A program made the translations under genes and the position numbers. The notes under the pieces were generated by a model. That model was not told where the DNA came from, did no database searches, and saw nothing but the letters and a program-made list of their open reading frames with translations. Source: Ovis canadensis (lineage: Eukaryota; Chordata; Mammalia; Artiodactyla; Bovidae). From it: a stretch of 64,000 nucleotides of DNA. The DNA is taken from assembly GCF_042477335.2 (NCBI RefSeq), contig NC_091251.1:31140501-31204500 (forward strand), written 5' to 3'. Shown here piece after piece: positions 1-10,672 of this stretch; within the stretch, counting starts at the first letter, position 1; every line of letters begins with the position of its first letter.

Positions 1-76
1 GGAGCAGCAAACCCTGCTAGGAATTAGGGGAAGCTTTCATGCACCTGTTTGGTCCATCGTTCAGTAAATAATTGTC
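1..76. other. Unassigned flank with 31-bp duplicated sequence
   Basis: No gene is seen. Positions 24-54 match 3277-3307 at 30 of 31 bases in the same orientation. The second copy interrupts an old L1 3' end. Confidence 0.6.
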
Positions 77-262
77 GGGACTTCCCTGGAGGTCCAGTTG
101 TTAAGAATCTACCTTCCAATGCAGGGGACACAGGTTCTATCCCCGGTCGGGAAACTAAGATTCCACATGCCCCGGAGCAATTAATCCCACGCACCGCGAC
201 TACTGAGCCCGAGTGCCACCACGAAGACCCAGTGCAGCCAAAACAAAGCAAAATGTTTAAAA
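77..262 (+). repeat. CHR-type SINE (tRNA-Glu derived)
   Basis: Starts GGGACTTCCCTGG and keeps a B-box-like GGTTCTATCCC, followed by the ACTAAGATTCCACATGCC block typical of cetartiodactyl CHR SINEs. It ends in an A-rich tail. Confidence 0.8.
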
Positions 263-750
263 AAAGACAACTAAAAATTGCTGACTAGTGAACTGAAGAT
301 CACGTAAATAAATGGAGAGGCGAGTTGTGGTCATGGGTTGGAACACTCCACATAGTAAAGACATCAGTTCTCTCCAAATTGATCTATAGATCTAACACAA
401 TTCCAGTCAAATTTTGCAGCAATAAATAAGTAAATAATTGTCAGACTCCTTCTCTGTGTCAAGACTTTCAACAAGATAAACACGCATTCTGATCTCAGAA
501 ATCTTCTGGTTCTAGTTGGAGACAGGCAATAACAATGAGACGAAGAGATGGATAAGAGAGTTTCTGATTAAAACTGGGCTGTGGGGAGAAATGATAGAGT
601 CCTGATCTAAGGGGAGACACTGGAGTGCAGCTTTGAACTGTGAGAAAGAGTCAGCCGCAGGAGGAGGGCAAGGGTCCTAGGGCCTGCCAACAGCAGGCAT
701 CCCAGCTGAGATAAATCAGAGAAAGAGAAACCCTGCAGAGTAACATATAT
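263..750 (+). repeat. Old L1 fragment (about 298-425), then unassigned sequence
   Basis: The part at 298-425 resembles the L1 ORF2 block GACATCAGTTCTCTCCAAATTGATC...TCTAACACAATTCCAGTCAAA. From 425 to 750 I see no gene or clear repeat. Confidence 0.5.
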
Positions 751-972
751 GGAGGCTTCCCAGGCGGCGCCAGAGGTAAAGAACCCACCTGCCAGTGCAG
801 GAGACATAGACACAGGTGGAGCCCTGGGTCGGGAGGACCCCCTGGAGGAGGACATGCAACCCACCCCCGTATTCTTGCCTGGAGAATCCCCATGGACAGA
901 GGAGCCTGGCGGGCTGCAGCCCATGGAGTCACAGAGAGTCAGACAACGACTAAAGCGACTTAGCATAGCACA
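751..972 (+). repeat. Bov-tA SINE
   Basis: Sense-strand Bov-tA: tRNA-like start GGCTTCCCAGGCGGC...GTAAAGAACCCACCTGCC, then the Bov-A body with ATTCTTGCCTGGAGAATCCC and GGAGCCTGGCGGGCTGCAG. It lies directly beside the BovB element that follows. Confidence 0.9.
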
Positions 973-980
973 TCCAGATT

Positions 981-2915
981 CGGCTCAGTTCGTTCGGTTC
1001 AGTTACTCAGTCGTGTCCTACTCTTTGCGACCCCATGAATCGCAGCACGCCAGGCCTCCCTGTCCATCACCATCTCCCGGAGTTCACTCAGACTCACGTC
1101 CATTGAGTCCGTGATGCCATCCAGCCATCTCATCCTCTGTTGTCCCCTTCTTCTCCTGCCCCCAATCCCTCCCAGCATCAGAGTCTTTTCCAATGAGTCA
1201 ACTCTTTGCATGAGGTGGCCAAAGTACTGGAGTTTCAGCTTCAGCATCATTCCTTCCAAAGAAATCCCAGGGCTGATCTTCTTCAGAATGGACTGGTTGG
1301 ATCTCCTTGCAGTCCAAGGGACTCTCAAGAGTCTTCTCCAACACCACAGTTCAAAAGCATCAGTTCTTCGGCGCTCAGCTTTCTTCACAATCCAGCTCTC
1401 ACATCCATACGTGACCACTGGAAAAACTATAGCCTTGGCTAGACGGGCCTTTGTTGGCAAAGTAATGTCTCTGCTTTTGAATATGCTATCTAGGTTGGTC
1501 ATAACTTTTCTTCCAAGGAGTAAGCATCTTTTAATTTCATGGCTGCAGTCACCATCTGCAGTGATTTTGGAGCTCAAAAACATAAAGTCTGACACTGTTT
1601 CCACTGTTTCCCCACCTATTTCCCATGAAGTGATGGGACCAGATGCCATGATCTTCGTTTTCTGAATGTTGAGTTTTAGGCCAACTTTTTCACCCTCCTC
1701 TTTCACTTTCATCAAGAGGCCTTTTGGTTCCTCTTCACTTTCTGCCATAAGAGTGGTGTCATCTGCATATCTGAGGTTATTGATATTTCTCCCGGCAATC
1801 TTGATTCCAGCTTGTGTTTCTTCCAGCCCAGCATTTCTCATGATGTACTTTGCATAGAAGTTAAATAAGCAGGGTGACAATATACAGCCTTGACATACTC
1901 CTTTTCCTATTTGGAACCAGTCTGTTGTTCCACGTCCAGTCCTAACTGCTGCTTCCTGACCTATAGATAAGTTTCTCAAGAGGCAGGTCAGGTGGTCTGG
2001 TATTCCCATCTCTTTCAGAATTTTCCACAGTTTATTGTGATCCACACAGTCAAAGGCTTTGGCATAGTCAATAAAGCAGAAATAGATGTTTTTTCTGGAA
2101 CTCTCTTGCTTTTTTGATGATCCAGTGCATGTTGGCAATTTGATCCCTGGTTCCTCTGTCTTTTCTAAAACCAGCTTGAACATCTGGAAGTTCATGGTTT
2201 ACATATTGCTGAACCCTGGCTTGAAGAATTTTGAGCATTAATGTACTAGCATGTGAGATGAGTGCAATTGTGCGGTAGTTTTAGCATTCTTTGGCATTGC
2301 CTTTCTTTGGGATTGGAATGAAAACTGACCTTTTCCAGTCCTGTGGCCACGGCTGAGTTTTCCAAATTTGCTGGCATATTGAGTGCAGCACTTTCACAGC
2401 ATCATCTTTCAGGATTTGAAAGAGCTCAACTGGAATTCCATCACCTCCACTAGCTTTGTTCATAGTGATGCTTTCTAAGGCCCACTTGACTTCACATTCC
2501 AGGATGTCTGGCTCTAGATTAGTGATCACACCATCATGATTATCTGGGTCGTGAAGATCTTTTTTGTATAGTTCTTCTGTGTATTCTTGCCACCTCTTCT
2601 TAATATCTTCTGCTTCTGTTAGGTCCAGACCATTTCTGTCCTTTATCAAGCCCATCTCTGCATGAAATGTTCCCTTGGTATCTCTAATTTTCTTGAAGAG
2701 ATCTCTAGTCTTTCCCATTCTGTTCTTTTCCTCTATTTCTTTGCATTGATCGCTGAGGAAGGCTTTCTTATCTCTTCTTTCTATTCTTTGGAACTCTGCA
2801 TTCAGATGCTTATATCTTTCCTTTTCTCCTTTGCTTTTCGCTTTTCTTCTTTTCACAGCTATTTGTAAGGCCTCCTCAGACAGCCGTTTTGCTTTTTTGC
2901 ATTTATTTCCCATGG
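981..2915 (-). mobile_element. BovB (RTE) LINE, 5'-truncated, reverse transcriptase remnant
   Basis: Non-LTR retrotransposon on the - strand. An uninterrupted stretch (2195-999) codes for the RT palm and C-terminal part. It includes [27 protein letters not shown] and the catalytic YADD (codons at 1769-1758), and ends ...[10 protein letters not shown] second stretch (2931-2281) covers the endonuclease-RT linker and [14 protein letters not shown] stop/frame break near 2280-2200 separates them. The endonuclease is missing, so it cannot move on its own. The 3' end shows the degenerate CAGTT repeat tail. Confidence 0.93.
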
Positions 2916-2983
2916 GGAAAAGAAATAACAAGAAGAGATAAGAAAGCCTTCCTCAGCGATCAATGCAAAGAAATAGAGGAAAA
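2726..2983. repeat. 54-bp perfect fold-back at BovB 5' end
   Basis: Positions 2726-2779 (BovB antisense) and 2930-2983 (BovB sense) are perfect reverse complements over 54 bp, with a 150-bp spacer. The right arm is a second, inverted copy of the same BovB segment. Confidence 0.95.
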
Positions 2984-2999
2984 CTACATCACTTCCAAG

Positions 3000-3380
3000 G
3001 GGTATCTAAAAGACCTAAATGTAGAAACAGAATAAAATGCTGGTTTTCAGGGGCTCGGGGTGGAGGAAAAGGGAAGATGTTTGTCAAAGGGTGCAAACTT
3101 CCAGTTATAAAATGAGTATGTTCTGGGGATCTAATGCACAGCATGGTGACTATACTTGACAACGCTGGTGGTATATACTTGAAAGTTGCTGAGAGAACAG
3201 ATCTTTAATCATATTGGAATATAAAAGTGTATCAAACCAACATATTGTATGCCTTAAACTTACACAGAGTTATATGTTAGGGGAAGTTTTCATGCACCTG
3301 TTTGGTCATAACCATATCTCAATGAAGCTGGAATTTTATTATCAAATAAATAGATAAATAAATCCTCAAAGTAACACCAT
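3000..3380 (+). repeat. Old L1 3' end, interrupted
   Basis: L1 3' UTR-type sequence (GGTGCAAACTTCCAGTTATAAAATGA, later CTTACACAGAGTTATATGT, then CATATCTCAATGAAGCTGG). The 31 bases at 3277-3307 do not belong to the L1 pattern. A close relative lies at 53505-53852. Confidence 0.7.
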
Positions 3381-3392
3381 AAAAAAAAGAGA

Positions 3393-3500
3393 TGGGACTT
3401 CCCTGGGAGTACTGTGGTTAAGACTCTGTGCTTCTGCTGCAGGAGGCAAATGCTCAATCCCTGTTTGGGAATTAAGATCCTAGTGAGAGAGAGAAAAAAA
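3393..3500 (+). repeat. CHR-type SINE, truncated
   Basis: GGGACTTCCCTGGGAGTACTG...GGTTAAGACTCTG...GCAGGAGGC, then TTGGGAATTAAGATCCTA. The 3' part is lost into a GA/A-rich tail. Confidence 0.7.
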
Positions 3501-3527
3501 TGCCAGGTGCTCTCATTCAGGGAAAAA

Positions 3528-3600
3528 TGCGGGTGGCGCGGGGCGGGCGGGGGGGGGGGGGGGGGCGCCCGCCACGCCAGCTCTCTTCTTCCAGGAGGGG
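3528..3600. repeat. GC-rich patch with 17-base G run
   Basis: GGCGCGGGGCGGGCGG followed by uninterrupted G at 3549-3565. The + strand could form a G-quadruplex. The run length is prone to sequencing error. Confidence 0.8.
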
Positions 3601-5754
3601 GCGCTGATGCACAAGACAGCAGGCCCTGTCCAAAGCCAGAAGCTGGAATTTTCCTCCGTTGCCTTGCCCCTTTCCGTTTAGCTCCTCAAAAATTACACAG
3701 CAAGCTAAAAATGGCCAGTGAAGACAGATTGGAGTGGGCGTGTGAGTGCAAAGAGAAAAACGGAAAAAACTTAGACTTGAGAGTATGTCCAAAATCATCA
3801 ACAAAAAAATTTCAGTGTCTGCTTATATGAGTATGCTATTTTAATTAATTTTTATTGAATAAAATTTCAGTCATAAACAAATTTGTAGAGATAATAGTTC
3901 AGTGAAATCCCATGTACCTATCGCCCACAACAGCCACTACCAACCTTAGCTGTTCTCAGTTCATATCCATTCATTCACTGTTTTTCTTCTTTTGCTGGAA
4001 TCTTTAAAAAGCAAATCCAAGACATTGAATCCCTTCTCTGGCAAATGCCTCAGAATATGTCTCTAACAGTTATAAAATTCTCTTTTATTAGACATAACCA
4101 CAATACCACTGTCATAACAAACCAAATTAAAAACAATTCCTTAATGTGTTCTGATTGTGTGTACTTGTTTGTAAACATTTTTAATTTTCAAAATAATTTC
4201 AGAATTCCAGAAAACTAATTTTAAATTTCAGTGTCTTATTCCAGAGTCTTACCCTAAGATTATGTCTGGGAATAAAATAATAGATCAATAAAGTTAAAAG
4301 TTACCATTCCATGAGGATTATTAAATAAATAAATAAATGGCCATCCTTTATGCTGAAGAAGCAGCATAACAACATAAAAGGTCAAGAAAATACTATTTTT
4401 TTCATTAATGATATTAAATCATTTTTAATAAAAATTTTATAGTTAAATAATTTGTATTAAATAACATTATTAAATAAAAATAATTTTTATTGAATGCATT
4501 AAATTTAATTCAATATCAACCAGAATGCCTCTGACTTAACAGAATTCATTTTGGTTTTGTATACAAATGACATAGAGTTTGTAGTATTTTGTACCTTGCT
4601 ATTTCATCGTAACATTTTTCTATATAACCCCCTTTCAATGGCAGAAAAATAGCCATCTGGGAAATGCACCATAATTTATTAACTGAAAAGAATGTATTTC
4701 TCTATTTCCAATGCATGGTAACCAAAACAACGTCTTCTAGATCATGGTCTAGTGTCTGTGTAAGAAATTCCACTAAAGAGCAGGTCTTCCAGACCCCTTC
4801 AGTGATACTAGGGGGCAGGAAGAGCATGTGCAGAGCCCGCGTTTTGGGGAGACGTTTGCTCTTTTCAGGGATGCAGGAGACCTTTGTGGCCAGAACTTGG
4901 AGCAGAGGCCAGACTGCAGCCCTGCCTAAAAGACAAGCAGCAGCCGGTCCACCCAGGACCCTTCATGTACGTGGACTGCTTTGAGCATAGGCATTTTCTA
5001 AAATGCCATCCTGAAAAACATACCTTCCATCACTGTGGAGAGGCACCAGATTTCTGTTCCCTCAATTAACTATATTCACCAAATTAAAAAAAGGAACTAA
5101 TAAGGAATGCCATTAAACACAGCTAGCTTCCATATCATAAGTCAGGAAGGAAGATACGCCAGATGATACACGTGAGCACGGTCATCTAAACAGCTCGATC
5201 TGGGCAGTTCCTTTATGCCCATGCAGATGTCAGGAAGTTGTATGGATGCTCAAGAATAAACTGCAACAGACACAGGCATAGCTGGAGTCTTTGCCTCAGC
5301 ATCTGTTAACCCTCCACGGTCACAGGACAGCAGATTCTCACCATATACACTCACACCTGCACACTCATGCACAGAAACACACACTCACACCTGCATACAC
5401 GCACACCTACAGGTAATTCCCAGTCACAGCTGATGCAACCCCAGAGCCCTTCCCTTAAAAGCAAACATAGAAAACAAAGGTTCCAACAGAGTCATCCTAT
5501 CACTTTTCTCTAGAAGTATTTTTGTAGGTTGAGTCTAAGAATCTGCATTTCAGACAAGCTGAGAAGAGAAATGCCAGCTCAAAGTCACTTTCCACAGCCT
5601 AGAACATCTGCTTTATCCTTTTAACCTACCAGGAGACAGAGCAGGTCGGGAGGAGATTTTCTTTACTAAATATATGAAGATGATATTTTTTTAAATTATA
5701 TTTCCATTTTCTTTTCCTCCCTACCCTTGGGCAGATACATTTTCCCAAAATAAC
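3601..5754. other. Intergenic, no gene seen
   Basis: AT-rich stretches at 3840-4600 resemble very old LINE sequence, with a short AAAT array at 4320-4338. The part at 5340-5410 is CA-rich (ACACTCACACCTGCACAC). Short open frames here have no recognisable protein signature. Confidence 0.5.
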
Positions 5755-6115
5755 CAGCTTATCTGCCTGGGTTTGAATCTCACCTCTGTCACCCTAGCTG
5801 TGTGACATTGAAAAATCAAAGTGTCAGTTGCTTAGTCGTGGCCTATTCTTTGTGACCCCATGGACTGTAGCTGTTCAGGCTCCTCTATCCGTGGGATTTT
5901 CTAGGCAAGAACACGAGTGGCTTGCCATTTCCTTCTCCAGGGGATCTTCCTGACCCAAGGATCGAACCCAGGTCTCCCACATTGCAGGCAGATATTTTAC
6001 CGTCTGAGCCACCAGGGAAGCCCACCCATGTGATGCTGGGAAGGTCACTAAACCTCTCTGTGAGAGGAAGACAGCAACGCATCTCTGATAGCGTTGTGAG
6101 GATTGAGTTCACACA
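5755..6115 (+). repeat. MIR SINE split by a Bov-tA insertion
   Basis: The left part (5755-5817) reads TGCCTGGGTTTGAATCTCACCTCTGTCACC...GCTGTGTGACATTG. The right part (about 6029-6115) continues GGGAAGGTCACTAAACCTCTCTGTG...GTTGTGAGGATTGAG. This is the order of a sense MIR. Confidence 0.75.
5818..6022 (-). repeat. Bov-tA SINE inside MIR
   Basis: Antisense Bov-tA: CTTAGTCGTGGCC...TTTGTGACCCCATGGACTG, GGATCGAACCCAGGTCTCCC (reverse of the B box), ending GAGCCACCAGGGAAGCCC. Confidence 0.9.
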
Positions 6116-6844
6116 TATAAACACACAGAACTGCGTCTGTCACACAACAGTTTCTTAGGCAAATATTTCCAATTAGTATCATTTAAGATCGTATTTATTT
6201 CAAATTAGCTAACATTTTTTTAAAAAAACACAAGCTTTATCTTAATTATAATTATGATACATGTTCATTATTAAATACTCTTACAACACAGAAAAATATA
6301 AAGAAAATTAAACAGTAAAATTCTTCTTCCAAGAAACCTGCCGACTGTAAGCATCCTTTTGGACAGTTCCTGACTCAGCAGGACATCACACCGAAGATAA
6401 AGTCACATGCCTGGCGGCCCAGGACTCCTCCCGGATCTCTGTCATGGGAAGTGCTTCCTGCATCTGTGATAACAGATTGGTGGTCTGTCTCCAGGAAATA
6501 ATACCCCTGAGGCCAATGTTTCTGTACTGGGGACAATTCTGCCCCTCATGGGGGACATTCAGCAGTGTCTGGAGACACTTTGGGTTGTCGCCGTTAGAAA
6601 GAAGGGGATGCCACCGGCATCCAGTGGGAGGAGGTCAGGGAAGCTACCAAACTCGTACAATGCACAGAACAGCCCCACGATGAATTATCTGGCTCAAACT
6701 AAGGTGGGGAAACCCCACTTTCAGGTTGTTTCATTTCTAGAAGATAATAAATACTATAACCTGGAGGGTCAGTCACCTAGAAAACAATGGTAGTGTTGTG
6801 CCTATTGATGAACTTTTAAATACTCCATACTGGTTTTCAGGGAG

Positions 6845-7140
6845 ACAGATTTTCTTTTTGGGGGGCTCCAAAATCACTGCAGACAGTGACCAAAGCTGAA
6901 GCTCCAATTGTTTGGCCACTTGCTGCAAAGAGCCGACTCATTGGAAAAGACCCTGATGCTGGAAAAGATTGAAGGCAGGAGGAGAAGGGGACAACAGAGG
7001 ATGAGATGGTTGGATGGCACCTGCGGCTGAAGGGACATAAATTTGAGCAAACTCTGGGAGATAGTGAAAGGCAGGGAAGCCTAATATGCTGCAGTCCATG
7101 GGGTCGCAAAGAGTCAGACGTGACTTAACGACGGAACAAC
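6845..7140 (+). repeat. BovB 3' end with internal deletion
   Basis: GGGCTCCAAAATCACTGCAG jumps directly to AAGCTGAAGCTCCAATTG..TTTGGCCAC, skipping about 0.4 kb of the BovB body. It then runs to the end GTCGCAAAGAGTCAGACGTGAC. Confidence 0.85.
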
Positions 7141-7671
7141 TCGTTTCCAAAGAGCTCCCAGCCCTCATGCCACACCCCGCTCAACCCCTCTCTGATCACC
7201 AGAGGTTCCCAGGGTCCAGCACTAAAGGGAAGACACCAGGCCCAGCAAGAGGAAGGCACACCTCCAGGACCAGGCCTCCGCCTCTGCAGTACAGCTGTTG
7301 TGATTAAGCCCAGGCCCAGCCTGAGCAGCTGCTAGATGTTGGCCTTGCCCTTGGGTAACAGGAGAGAAGAGCCCAGACCGTGAGAAGCTTTGCATTCCAC
7401 ACATAGAAACACTGACCCATTTCTTCACAAATATGTCCTGTGATGAGGAGGAGGATTGGGTTATGTTGATTTCAGATTAGCTCTTTTTGAAAAAAAAAAA
7501 AAAAAACTTAAAAGAACTCTGTTTTATCCTGATCATCTGGTAACACATGTTTACTAATAAACATTCAAAGGAAACAAAATTTTCTGATCGTAGTGAGGAT
7601 CTCTGCTGATCATAGCTCTGCTGGAGGATGGAGAAGCCCACTTCTCTCAGCACCAGGAAAAAAAGAGTTTA

Positions 7672-7790
7672 AGGGACTTCCCTGGCAGTCCAGTGGTTAG
7701 CACTCCACGCTTCCACTGCAGGGGGCACGAGTTCGATCCCTGGTCAGGGAACCAAGATCCCACATGCTCTGCCGGGTGGCAAAAACATTT
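7672..7790 (+). repeat. CHR-type SINE
   Basis: GGGACTTCCCTGGCAGTCCAGTGG, B box GAGTTCGATCCCTGGTCAGG, then CCAAGATCCCACATGC and an A-rich tail. Confidence 0.88.
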
Positions 7791-10087
7791 TTACAAAGTT
7801 TTTTTTTTTTTAAAGAGGTCAAAACAGATGTCGTTCACATCAGACACCACTAGATAAGTGGTGTCTCCCCACTTTATTCCCCACTTTCCCTACCCCCTCC
7901 ATGTGCAGCAGCAGATCAGATGTGTCCTGCATAGCCTGTCTTTCATCTGCTCGTCCTTGGAAGGGACCAGGAGCCTCTTACGTTCTGCTCGGACCTTTGA
8001 AACAATTCTAGAAGAGAGACTTCAGCAGCCAAAAGCTGGGAAACTGTGCAAGGAATATGTGATTATTTCTAAATGTTATCTCGAAAAGGAAATAAAGAGG
8101 CTTTGTTGAGAAACTTTCCTGCTGGTGTTGGCCCCTCAGAGTCCTGACCCTTCCACTTACTGCTCTAGAAAAAGAAACCATTAATTAACTCAGGCCCTGC
8201 AGAGAAGAAAAAGAATCCCATGATCTTTGGCCAGACACTCCTCCGAGACACAGGAAATCAAACTGTGCGTGCTGTTGTGCAGCTGGATTGAGGTTGGAAC
8301 CGTGTGGGCATATTTCCCTGGAAATGCGCTTGGGACGAATGGCTGCCCAGCGTTCCACCACAAGGACAACACATACTTGATCTAGCCAGTTGTCTACAGC
8401 TGGGTGTTTTACTAAAATTGCTGCAGAGAACAGCCATATAATTCAATCTTTGTGACTTTTCCAAAAGGGTGGTTTCCTAGAAGTGGAATTGCTGGGTCCT
8501 GGGCTCCGGAGCCCATGCACTCATCACCAGCTATTCTTTTTCTGAGATAGTGAAAACTCTTGGATGAGCAAACAAAGAGAAAATTTTAAAGAAATCCCCA
8601 AAGACATGTTCCCAAATGCTGTGAACGAGGTTTGCAGCAAATGAGAAGCCTGTGGCAGCCACAGGCTGAATAGGAGCCAAGCCATCCAGCCCAGGCAGCC
8701 TGATCAGCAGCTGATTCATCCCAGGGACCACTGCTTCCTCCCAGTGGCAGAGCCCAGGTCATCTCTCAGGCCTGGGACCTGGTCACACCAGCTAGGAGGA
8801 CCCTAGACAGGCTGGGGCAGGGGCTTTACTTGCTAGGGTCTTCACCATCCAGAGGGAAGTCACTTTCGCAGCCTTCACCATGCACCCATCTCCCTGCCAA
8901 CCCTGGCCCCCAGCCCCCACCGCCACCCCATCCCAGACTCTTCCAGGGAGTCAGAAGGAAGTTGCTGACCTGTCCCCTGGGGGAATAATTGTATTAGTGA
9001 TAAGGTGGCCCCTGGCGGCTTCGTCAGCAGATTCAGGGCTTTGGGCTGAGTAATCCTTTGGTGTCTGCCCCAGCAGCTGGTGGTCACAGATCGGGGAGGA
9101 ACCTCCCTCTCCCCTAGCCCTGCTGGACTGTCATCTTTCCCCCGCAGCACAGTCACACTCCTGGCTGGGCCTGAGGGCCAGGGTGAAACAAGAGCTCGGC
9201 TGGGATCAAAATGACACGAAGAGCCGATATAATAGAATCAAAACAAACTGTAGGAACAAGCAGGTCAAACACTGCCGGTATTGCCGGTGTATTCTATTCA
9301 TTTATTTTTTATTCTATACCCACTCTAGAATACCAAGAAAAGAAGGACAAGCTAAAAATAAGCTTCTGTCTATTAAGTGCCTTGTGATTCACATACCCAG
9401 CTGACCTGATGCTCTGAACCTGCCCCCTGGAGTCTCCCATTGACTGAGGAGAAAAAGTGGACCTGGCATGAGGTCCAATATTAAGGACAATATCTGGCCC
9501 TGGAGGTGCCTTTAGAAAGAGAGGAGTCAGGGCAGACTGCCTGGAGGAGGTGAGCCCTGAACAGGCCTTGAAAGATGGGAGTGATTGGATAGATAGAGCA
9601 GGGGGGCAGGACAGCTCAGATGGAGAAGAGCAGAGAAGACTCGCCGGGGGAAAGAAGTCCCCTCCTTCTCTGCTTCCCCACTCAGCTCTCCCCTTGACAG
9701 CCCCTCCCCGAGGCCTTCAACTCCTTCCTTGAGGTCCTTCCCACACACTTGCTGGGAGGAAGCTGAGGAACCCAGCCACGGAGCAGTCCTGGTGTCCACC
9801 TCCTCCCAGCATCTGCCTCCCTGCTGGGGGCTTCAAGAAAAACCCTGTACCTGCCCAGACTGTCACTGTCTTTACTCTCAGCTGGGCCTCAGAGTCCCTG
9901 GCTGAGTCCCTTTCCTAAGCCAGGGGCTTCAGACCTCATGTCTCCAAGGCATCCCCTTAAGCTCTGCTCTCGCCCCAGCTCCCTTCCACCTGCCTCCTCC
10001 CTCTCACTCTGGGCTGTGCTAACCCCTGCTATGTCCCCTCCTCTAATGCTACCACAACCCCCCTCGGCTCTAGTCTACCCAGTCTAG

Positions 10088-10165
10088 AGATGATGAGCCT
10101 GAGACCAAGAGGCAGAATCCCTTGCCAAACTCACACAGCCAGGAAGATGTAAAACCAGTGTCTGA
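10088..10165 (-). repeat. MIR fragment
   Basis: GATGATGAGCCTGAGACCAAGAGGC...CCAAACTCACACAGCCAGGAAG matches the reverse of the MIR core. Confidence 0.6.
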
Positions 10166-10493
10166 AAGGAGATATGCTGACTAGGAGACTTCCTGAAGCC
10201 CTGGGTTCTCTGATTCCTTCCAGGCGACCTCTCTCCAGGTCAAAGCCATCCCTCTACGTATGCCCTGCACCCCCAGGCTTGCTCAGGGATTGAATATTTG
10301 ATTTATACCCCATCTTCAGCTTCACCCTCTCCCCCTGCCTCTTTCTCCTCTGTATCTCTTATTATAAAAAAAATACTCCTGGATTTGAAGATGGAGGAAG
10401 GACCATGAGCCAAGGAACACTGGTGGCCACGGTAAATAAAATAGGAATGCATTCTCTTCCGGGGCATCCAGGAGCGTCAAAGTCCTGCCAACA

Positions 10494-10672
10494 TCTTCGT
10501 GTCTGACTCGTTGCGACCCCATGGACTATATGGGCCATGGAATCCTCCAGGCCAGAAAACTGAAGTGGGTAGCCTTTCCCTTCTCCAGCGGATCTTCCCG
10601 ACCCAGCAATCGAACCGGGATCTCCTGCACTGCTGGCGGATTCTTTACCAGCTGAGCTCTTACGGAAGACCT
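10494..10672 (-). repeat. Bov-tA SINE
   Basis: GTCTGACTCGTTGCGACCCCATGG...CCCTTCTCCAGCGGATCTTCCC...GATTCTTTACCAGCTGAGC. Antisense orientation. Confidence 0.88.

Larger units (their letters stand above)
7141..10493. other. Intergenic, no gene seen
   Basis: Mostly unique sequence of moderate to high GC with a CHR SINE at 7672-7790, a MIR piece at 10088-10165 and poly(A) at 7489-7506. A short stretch at 8400-8500 (GTGGAATTGCTGGGTC) looks like old L1. No open frame here shows a known domain. Confidence 0.5.
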
